DNA from: Kibdelosporangium sp. MJ126-NF4
GTDB lineage: Bacteria; Actinomycetota; Actinomycetes; Mycobacteriales; Pseudonocardiaceae
Assembly (NCBI RefSeq): GCF_000826545.1
Contig: NZ_CDME01000007.1
Location: 124,001-188,000, forward strand
DNA length: 64,000 nt
Direction of reading: 5' to 3'
Below are positions 58,925 through 64,000 of this stretch, one piece after another. Position 1 is the first letter of the stretch, and the number at the start of each line of letters is the position of its first letter. Below the pieces are notes generated by a model. The model had not been told where the DNA came from. It saw only the letters and a list, made by a program, of their open reading frames with translations, and ran no database searches. The translations under genes and the position numbers were made by a program.

Positions 58925-60396
58925 GACAGCGGATAGGCGCCGTTGGCGAAGCGCAGTGCGAGCGCGCCGTTGTCGTCGCAGGCCACCCACAACTTGTTGC
59001 CGTCGAACCGCGGCGGTGACATACACCAGTCGGCGGTCAGGTCGACTATCCCCACGTAGGGCGGCGTTCCGAAGTTGCCGTTGACGAAGTCCGACACCGG
59101 ACTGCCCAGTGTGGACGTGACGTGCGCGGAGTTCGCCAGCTGACCCCGTTTGGCTGCCTGGCCCGGCGGGTTGAAGTACGCGATCTCCCTGGGGTGGTTC
59201 AGGTCGCGGACGTCGAAGACCCGCACTCCGGACTGGGTCCAGCCACACGCCAGCGCGGTCGGGTCGGTTCGCCGGTCGAGCGAGCAGTAGTGCGCCTCGT
59301 AGCCGAAGATCCCGTTGCTCGCGGTGTCGGCGGCCCTGACCGAGACGTTCTCCGGGCGGTTGATCTCCAGCTTGAGCCGTCGCACGATCCGCGGCGCCCG
59401 CTCGTCGGCGATGTCGATGATCCGCACCCCACCGGACGCGAACTCGTCCTCGACGACCAGATGGGGCCTGCCACCCACGGTGAACGGGATGACGTGCTGG
59501 CTGATCAGGCCGTCGGTCCAGGACAGGCTGGAAACCTGGCGCAGCATCGGGAACAGCGACCGGCGCTGGATGTCGCTCGAGTCGAACACGGTGATCCCGG
59601 CCGGGGCGATGCTGGCGACGTAGATGCGGTTGCCGTCGTCACTCACGCCGAACCCGTGATGGGTCAGACCGACGATGCCGGAGTACACCACCCGGGGCCG
59701 GGCCGGGTTGACCACGTCGATCGCGGTGATCGTCCCGCCCACCACGCCGGTGACCCAGTAGGTGCGGCCGTCGGGCGCCCAGCCGCCCTCGTGCGCACCG
59801 GGGATGAACATCGGCAGCGTCAGGTCCGTTCCGGCGACACTGTTGAGCAACCGGGGATGCGCGCAGTCGGTCTTGACGTCGTAGACCGAGAAGAAGATGC
59901 CTCCGTTGCCCGCACCGACCGACACCGCGGCCAACAGCCCGCGTTCCTGGTGCACCTTGAGGGTTTCCCACGTGCCACCGAGCATCGCGGGGCTGGCCAG
60001 TGACGTGGTGAGCTTCGGGTTGGCCGGATCGGCGAAGTCGATCACGTTGACCCCGCGGTGCTTGGCGAGCAGCGTGCTGGTCACCACCGTGCCGAGGTAC
60101 TGGCAGTGGCCGTAGGACGCGCCGATGGTGGCCTGGCCCTGGCCCTGGAACTGGCCGACCAGATCCAGGTTGCACCGGTACCCGCCCTGCTGGCTGCGCC
60201 CGCTGCGCCGGTCGGCCAGCGGCACCTGGCCCTGAAGCCCGGTCTCCGGTGCCGACCCCGGCCCGCACTCGGCCCTGGACACGTCGGTGTCCCCGGGTCC
60301 GCTGGCCCCCGCGGCGACCGGTACCCCGGTGAGGGGAACAACCGCCAGCATCAGCGCCATCGCCAACCGACTCGCGCGCCACCGGACCCCACTCAC
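58921..60396 (-). CDS. Secreted LVIVD-type beta-propeller protein
   Basis: The protein has 491 residues, from GTG 60396, 7 nt after GGAGG (60399 is an alternative). A signal peptide (about 1-32) is followed by propeller-like repeats with VNVIDFADPANPKL, TAIDVVNPARPRVV, GVRIIDIADERAPRIV and GVRVFDVRDLNHPREI, the LVIVD repeat pattern. It is coupled to DUF305 by ATGA, a pairing seen in other actinomycetes (from memory). Function unknown; perhaps a surface-binding or redox partner. Confidence 0.82.
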   Translation of the reverse strand: MSGVRWRASRLAMALMLAVVPLTGVPVAAGASGPGDTDVSRAECGPGSAPETGLQGQVPLADRRSGRSQQGGYRCNLDLVGQFQGQGQATIGASYGHCQYLGTVVTSTLLAKHRGVNVIDFADPANPKLTTSLASPAMLGGTWETLKVHQERGLLAAVSVGAGNGGIFFSVYDVKTDCAHPRLLNSVAGTDLTLPMFIPGAHEGGWAPDGRTYWVTGVVGGTITAIDVVNPARPRVVYSGIVGLTHHGFGVSDDGNRIYVASIAPAGITVFDSSDIQRRSLFPMLRQVSSLSWTDGLISQHVIPFTVGGRPHLVVEDEFASGGVRIIDIADERAPRIVRRLKLEINRPENVSVRAADTASNGIFGYEAHYCSLDRRTDPTALACGWTQSGVRVFDVRDLNHPREIAYFNPPGQAAKRGQLANSAHVTSTLGSPVSDFVNGNFGTPPYVGIVDLTADWCMSPPRFDGNKLWVACDDNGALALRFANGAYPLS

Positions 60397-60562
60397 CACA
60401 GCACCTCCGTTGGTACCAGTGGTCACGCTCCGCTGCGTGCCCACTTCACGTAACGCCGGTCACGTCGTCAGGTAACGGGCATTCCCCACAACGGGTGATG
60501 CACGTGGCAGGACGGGCGCTGTACACCGAGGTCAGACCCCGCTAACGATTGCGGAAGAACCA

Positions 60563-60591
60563 GCCCTTCACCTGCCCACGCGGGTGAAGGG
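60563..60591 (-). terminator. Terminator hairpin of the nucleoside hydrolase gene
   Basis: GCCCTTCACC (60563-60572) pairs perfectly with GGTGAAGGGC (60582-60591) around a 9-nt loop, just beyond the stop at 60603. Confidence 0.75.
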
Positions 60592-60602
60592 CCGGTTTCG
60601 CG

Positions 60603-61601
60603 CTACCGGCGCGGCCGGATCAGCAGCCGGTTCAGCCGTCCGGCAATCGTGTCGTCGGACGCTGTTTTCACGTGGTAGTACTGGTCCTTCACCGGCGTGT
60701 CGCGCCAGGTGTTCGCCCCGTTGGCGGCGATCTCGTTGCTGCCCGGACCGGAAAGCCGGTACAAGCCGGAGGCGCCGTAGATGGCGTAGTGCACGGCGGT
60801 GAGATCCCAGCTGTTGCGGTTGTTGCCCTCGCCGACGTAGATCCGGTACGCCGCCCGCACCGGGTTGTCCTCCGGTGTTTCGACCAACCGTGCGCCCGTG
60901 TACACCGTGTCGCCGATCTCGAATCCGTTGAAGATCATCCTGGTTGGCCATTCGGCCACCATGTGTTGGGTGGCCGGTGCGTCCTGGACGAAGTTGAACT
61001 CCTCGCCCGACGGGTACTGTCCGCCCATCACCACCAGCCGCGTGACCTTGCGTGCCACCAGTTCACGCCCGGTCAACCGGCTGCGCGAGTCGGGTCCGGA
61101 GGCCAGCAGCGCGGCGAGGTTGGTCGCCAGGCCGACAGACGCGATCGTCACGCTGCGGTCGGACTGGCCGGCGAGCACACGGCGGTAGAGCGAAATCGCC
61201 TCTGGCGCACGCTCGCCGTCGCCCAAGCCGTTGGGAAAGTGCTGGGCGAGGTGTTGTGCGTAGTTGAGTTCGGCGACGGAATCATCCACCGGTTTGCGCG
61301 TACCCACGGGGACATGACCGTGGCCGTAGTAGGTGTTGATCGCGGAGGCCGCAGGCGCTCCCCACCGGCTCGGCGTGTTCACCACCACTGCGAGCAGCCG
61401 GACATCGCCTGCCTGGTGGGCCGCGTTGGCGATGGCCAGCGCTCCCGCGTCGTCCACGTCCGCGAACATGTCCGTGTCGATGATCAGCTTCGGCACGGTG
61501 TTCGCCCCCGCGCCCGCCGGGTTCGCGAGTATCCCGGCCACTGCTCCGGTCGCCAGTGCCGCGCCGGTGAGCATCTTCCGTCTTGACATCGGGTTGATCA
61601 T
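60603..61601 (-). CDS. Tat-exported nucleoside-hydrolase-family protein
   Basis: The protein has 332 residues. MSRRKMLTGAA is a Tat signal. The hydrolase domain begins KLIIDTDMFADVDDAGAL, with Asp42, Asp44, Asp48 and Asp51 in the calcium-binding cluster. It differs from the usual DTDPGxDDA by an insertion-like change. GGGAG is 7 nt before ATG 61601. The family splits N-glycosidic bonds of ribonucleosides; an exported member may scavenge nucleosides or have another target. Confidence 0.88.
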   Translation of the reverse strand: MINPMSRRKMLTGAALATGAVAGILANPAGAGANTVPKLIIDTDMFADVDDAGALAIANAAHQAGDVRLLAVVVNTPSRWGAPAASAINTYYGHGHVPVGTRKPVDDSVAELNYAQHLAQHFPNGLGDGERAPEAISLYRRVLAGQSDRSVTIASVGLATNLAALLASGPDSRSRLTGRELVARKVTRLVVMGGQYPSGEEFNFVQDAPATQHMVAEWPTRMIFNGFEIGDTVYTGARLVETPEDNPVRAAYRIYVGEGNNRNSWDLTAVHYAIYGASGLYRLSGPGSNEIAANGANTWRDTPVKDQYYHVKTASDDTIAGRLNRLLIRPRR

Positions 61602-61751
61602 GACGTTCTCCCTCGTCGTGATCGTGCCTGTGGCGGATTCCCGGTCGCCTTCGCCCCTTGAAACCGGTTTCCGCGCCCCGGCAGTCTTCCGTGATCGACC
61701 GACGTGATCAAGGGAACGCGACTGTCGAGCCTTTCGCGCCACCACTGGGAC

Positions 61752-62331
61752 AAAGAGGCACCGCGGCCGCGGCGCTGGCAGCGCCGGTCGCCACTGCGGA
61801 AACGACGGGCGGCACCTACGAATTCGGCTATGAGAGCGGTTTCGAGGCCTGGGCGCCCAAGACCGACGAGACCGCTGGGGCACCAGACTGCGATGGACCA
61901 CACGACTCGGCAGTCCTGCGTTCCGGCGACAAGCCTCGCACCGGCGCGCAGAGCGTCGACTTCAAATGAGAAGCCCGCACGACTGCGGTCTGGCCTACCT
62001 CGACCGCCGGTTCAACACGGGCAGGACCACGCCGGTGCGGGTCAACCTGTCGTTCTGGTTGTGGAGCCCGGACTACGAAGGTGGCAGCGGGGGGAACGTT
62101 CGCGGTCCTGGCACACGCCGGAACCGACTGCGTCACCGATCCCCGCCTGGACCCCGATGGCGGAGCGGGCACGCCGAGGGCCCAGGCTGGTACAACTACC
62201 GCTACCAGGCCACGGTGACCCCGGACTCGCGCGGCCAGGTCTGTGTCTCCCAGGCCATCAAGCTGTCCTCAACCACCGGCGCGGACTTCAAGCACTACTA
62301 CATCGACGACACCAAGGTCACCATCAGCTGA
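61752..62331 (+). pseudogene. Decayed gene for a secreted protein
   Basis: The parts read as a secreted protein in successive frames: ALAAPVATAETTGGTYEFGYESGFEAW to a TGA at 61967. It continues (shifted) as CGLAYLDRRFNTGRTTPVR. A stretch in the third frame (GTFAVLAHAGTDCVTDPRLD) lies at about 62096-62165. Then comes GHAEGPGWYNYRYQATVTPD to the stop at 62331. At least three frame changes and no start codon mark it as a relic. The family is not identified; it looks like an all-beta carbohydrate-binding or hydrolase-associated domain. Confidence 0.7.
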
Positions 62332-62552
62332 CCCGGAACCCGGCGGCAAGGACAGACGTCAGCACCGCGGGAGACCGCGTAGCCGATGATGTCGAAGTCG
62401 GTCAGCACCTTGGCGCCGTTGACAGCCACGTCGAAGACCCGTTCGCCGACACGTTGGAAATACCAGTCCATGAAGTACAGCCGCACTTGGTACGAGCCCG
62501 GCGCCAGGCCGGTGACGACGTAGTTCGACTCGAGATAGCGGGACGTGTGCAT
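62298..62552 (-). pseudogene. Fragment of a malectin-like domain gene
   Basis: The reverse strand reads NYVVTGLAPGSYQVRLYFMD then YFQRVGERVFDVAVNGAKVL, the pattern of malectin/di-glucose-binding domains. It is open for only 84 codons and lacks the rest of a protein and a signal peptide. It ends against the other pseudogene, overlapping it by 34 bp. It is probably a remnant of a larger exported glycan-active enzyme. Confidence 0.65.
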
Positions 62553-62608
62553 GACGTCCGGCCACCCACAGCGGGGTGACCGGACGTGCCCGGTACGTGA
62601 GTGACCAC

Positions 62609-63673
62609 TCAGGACGGTTGCTTGCCCATGCCGTCCACAACGGCCGTGCGCATCGAGTTGGTACTCGTGAGCTGCCCGTCGTACCAGTCCCGTGACCCGA
62701 TGTACCGGCCGGTAGCCGAGTCCACGACGAACTCCTTGCGTACCGGTTTGTTGTACTCCTTGTCGTTGCCTTCCACCCCGAGCGCGATGCCGACCTGGTC
62801 GTCCAGGACGGATACTTTGTCTGTGATGCGCAACGATGGCATCAGGGCCAGCGCGCGGTAGAACACAGCACGCGCTTTCGCGGGCGCATGCGCGTTGCCG
62901 AGCACGTTCTGGGCGTATACCAGCATTTCCACGTCAGGGTGCGGCCCCTTGCCTGCGGTTTCCTTGCGCATCAGGTCGTACAGTTCCCGCGGATCAGTCG
63001 GCAGCTTGGCGAAGAACTCCGGTGTCGTACCGCCGACCCAGCCACCGAAGTTCTCACAGGGCTTGCGTTTCTCCATAACGGCGGTGAAGTCACCGCACGG
63101 TGCCCGTACTTCTCCGTCGGGGATGGTGAGCGGGTGGTCGATGTCGACGCCATTCGCCCTGGCCTCCGCCTCGGTGCCGTCGACCCACTTGCGCTGGCCG
63201 GTGGTCGTGAACCGGCCGAGCCACTCCTGTTTGACATCGGCTGGTGTCCAGATCTCGGTTGTCGTCTCGGCCAAGTAGCTGTAGGACTTGCCACTGCTGG
63301 AGTGGGCGCCGGTCGTGTGCCACCCGATTTGCCGCGAGTACAGGAACTGACCTGGCTTGAGCACCGGGTCCACGTTGGTGATCTGGTCGGCGGCCTTGAC
63401 GAGCACTTCCCCGGCAGCGGATGCCGCGACCGGCGTGTCGGTGAACGTCCGGACAATCAGCACACCTGAGACGATCGCGGCCACGACAGCAGCCGCCGCC
63501 ACCCACCGTCCCCAATGCCGCTGCGGCGGCCTCGCAGTCACGGTCGTCGCGGCGGCGACTGCGACCATCAGTTCCGCGCGCGCGTTGCTCAGCACCTGTT
63601 CGTCCAGTTCGACCTCGTGCAGGTCAGCGAGTACACGGGTGACCATCGGCGACATGAACTCCTCGTCAGGCAT
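62609..63673 (-). CDS. CU044_5270-family membrane-anchored protein
   Basis: The 354-residue protein has a cytoplasmic start (EEFMSPMVTRVLADLHEVELDEQVLS), one membrane span (about 54-76) and a large outer domain with the family's pattern GQFLYSRQIGWHT and PRELYDLMRKE. Such proteins usually pair with an ECF sigma factor, which is not visible here. GGGAG is 7 nt before the ATG. Function unknown. Confidence 0.82.
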   Translation of the reverse strand: MPDEEFMSPMVTRVLADLHEVELDEQVLSNARAELMVAVAAATTVTARPPQRHWGRWVAAAAVVAAIVSGVLIVRTFTDTPVAASAAGEVLVKAADQITNVDPVLKPGQFLYSRQIGWHTTGAHSSSGKSYSYLAETTTEIWTPADVKQEWLGRFTTTGQRKWVDGTEAEARANGVDIDHPLTIPDGEVRAPCGDFTAVMEKRKPCENFGGWVGGTTPEFFAKLPTDPRELYDLMRKETAGKGPHPDVEMLVYAQNVLGNAHAPAKARAVFYRALALMPSLRITDKVSVLDDQVGIALGVEGNDKEYNKPVRKEFVVDSATGRYIGSRDWYDGQLTSTNSMRTAVVDGMGKQPS

Positions 63674-63796
63674 GGTTGTCTCCCGATGTGGTGAGGCTCA
63701 GTGCTTCGGTTCGCAGCAGCTTGCTATTAGTTACGTGGAATCTGACGGTGGGGATGATCATCTTCCTACCGCAAGACCACGAACTAAGGAGATGCG

Positions 63797-64000
63797 TTGG
63801 GCACGGTGGTGCTGGACGAGAAGTGGCCGGTGCTCGGCCGACACGAGCGGGCGGCCGAGTGGCTGCGGGTGTGGACCGATCTCGGGCGAGCGCCACGAAC
63901 GATCGACGCCTACGCCCGCGGCCTGGCCGAGTACCTGGTGATGTGCGACCGTGAGGGCGTCGACCCGGTCATCGCGAACCGAGCCCATGTCGCCGTCTAT
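63797..64000 (+). CDS. Tyrosine-recombinase-like integrase, N-terminus (runs off right edge)
   Basis: A TTG start with AAGGAG 5 nt upstream opens a 68-codon frame to the window end. It reads HERAAEWLRVWTDLGRAPRTIDAYARGLAEYLVMC, the SAM-like core-binding domain of phage-type integrases/tyrosine recombinases. The catalytic domain lies outside, so activity cannot be judged. It adjoins decayed genes, consistent with a recombination-prone spot. Confidence 0.7.
   Translation, partial: MGTVVLDEKWPVLGRHERAAEWLRVWTDLGRAPRTIDAYARGLAEYLVMCDREGVDPVIANRAHVAVY

Overview
The window is high-GC DNA (roughly 70 percent by eye) with actinomycete features: GTG and TTG starts, ATGA/GTGA translational coupling, likely leaderless starts with a TANNNT-type -10 box directly upstream, an SsgA-family sporulation protein, Tat-exported enzymes and an ESX-like polymorphic toxin. 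Short repeats around 11.7 and 19.5 kb resemble those I associate with Pseudonocardiaceae (Amycolatopsis, Kibdelosporangium, Lentzea, Saccharothrix relatives). That placement is an inference; there is no rRNA or housekeeping marker. No rRNA, tRNA or CRISPR array was seen.

Layout. 0-3.4 kb: a cut TetR regulator divergent from an oxidoreductase, a MarR/MFS pair and a YCII-like protein. 3.4-6.5 kb: two secreted serine proteases, one trypsin-like and one subtilisin-like. 6.7-12.7 kb: a large ATP-dependent LuxR regulator, a secreted alpha/beta hydrolase, a DUF6461-like protein, an isochorismatase-fold protein without its nucleophile, and SsgA. 13-17.5 kb: three consecutive genes for exported proteins (Tat esterase, NlpC/P60-lectin, GH43-like-lectin), two of which share a C-terminal propeller. 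17.5-21.4 kb: a DHFR-fold protein, a methyltransferase, and a gene split by a highly structured inverted-repeat element of about 930 bp, then a LysR regulator. 21.5-32.5 kb: a membrane ferredoxin reductase divergent from a two-component system, an FAD monooxygenase, a double-hotdog thioesterase, an amino-acid-type binding protein, and a MocR regulator with its apparent direct-repeat operator in front of a cupin/oxidoreductase operon.

32.7-43.9 kb is the most striking region. A 2059-residue secreted-toxin-like protein combines an ESX-like N-terminus, a long Pro-rich linker, an R-S-ExE ADP-ribosyltransferase domain, a dead and an apparently live papain-like domain, an aminoglycoside-kinase-like domain and a C-terminal nucleotidyltransferase domain. 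It is followed by two paralogous small proteins (candidate immunity proteins) and two large coupled proteins. Each of the latter joins an SseB-like domain to an ADP-ribosylglycohydrolase-like domain that has lost its metal-binding acidic residues. The group reads as one polymorphic toxin/immunity locus.

43.9-50.4 kb: a methionine aminopeptidase behind a paired operator, then a coupled operon bioY - acyl-CoA-ligase-like - thiolase-like - ECF ATPase - ECF T component, and a GT87 mannosyltransferase. 50.4-60.4 kb: an MFS/FAD-monooxygenase pair, a MarR with a divergent membrane protein, a TetR with a divergent hydrolase, a CrtI-like oxidoreductase with DoxX, and a DUF305/LVIVD pair. 60.6-64 kb: a Tat-exported nucleoside hydrolase, two decayed secreted-protein genes, a CU044_5270-family protein and the start of a tyrosine-recombinase-like gene at the right edge.
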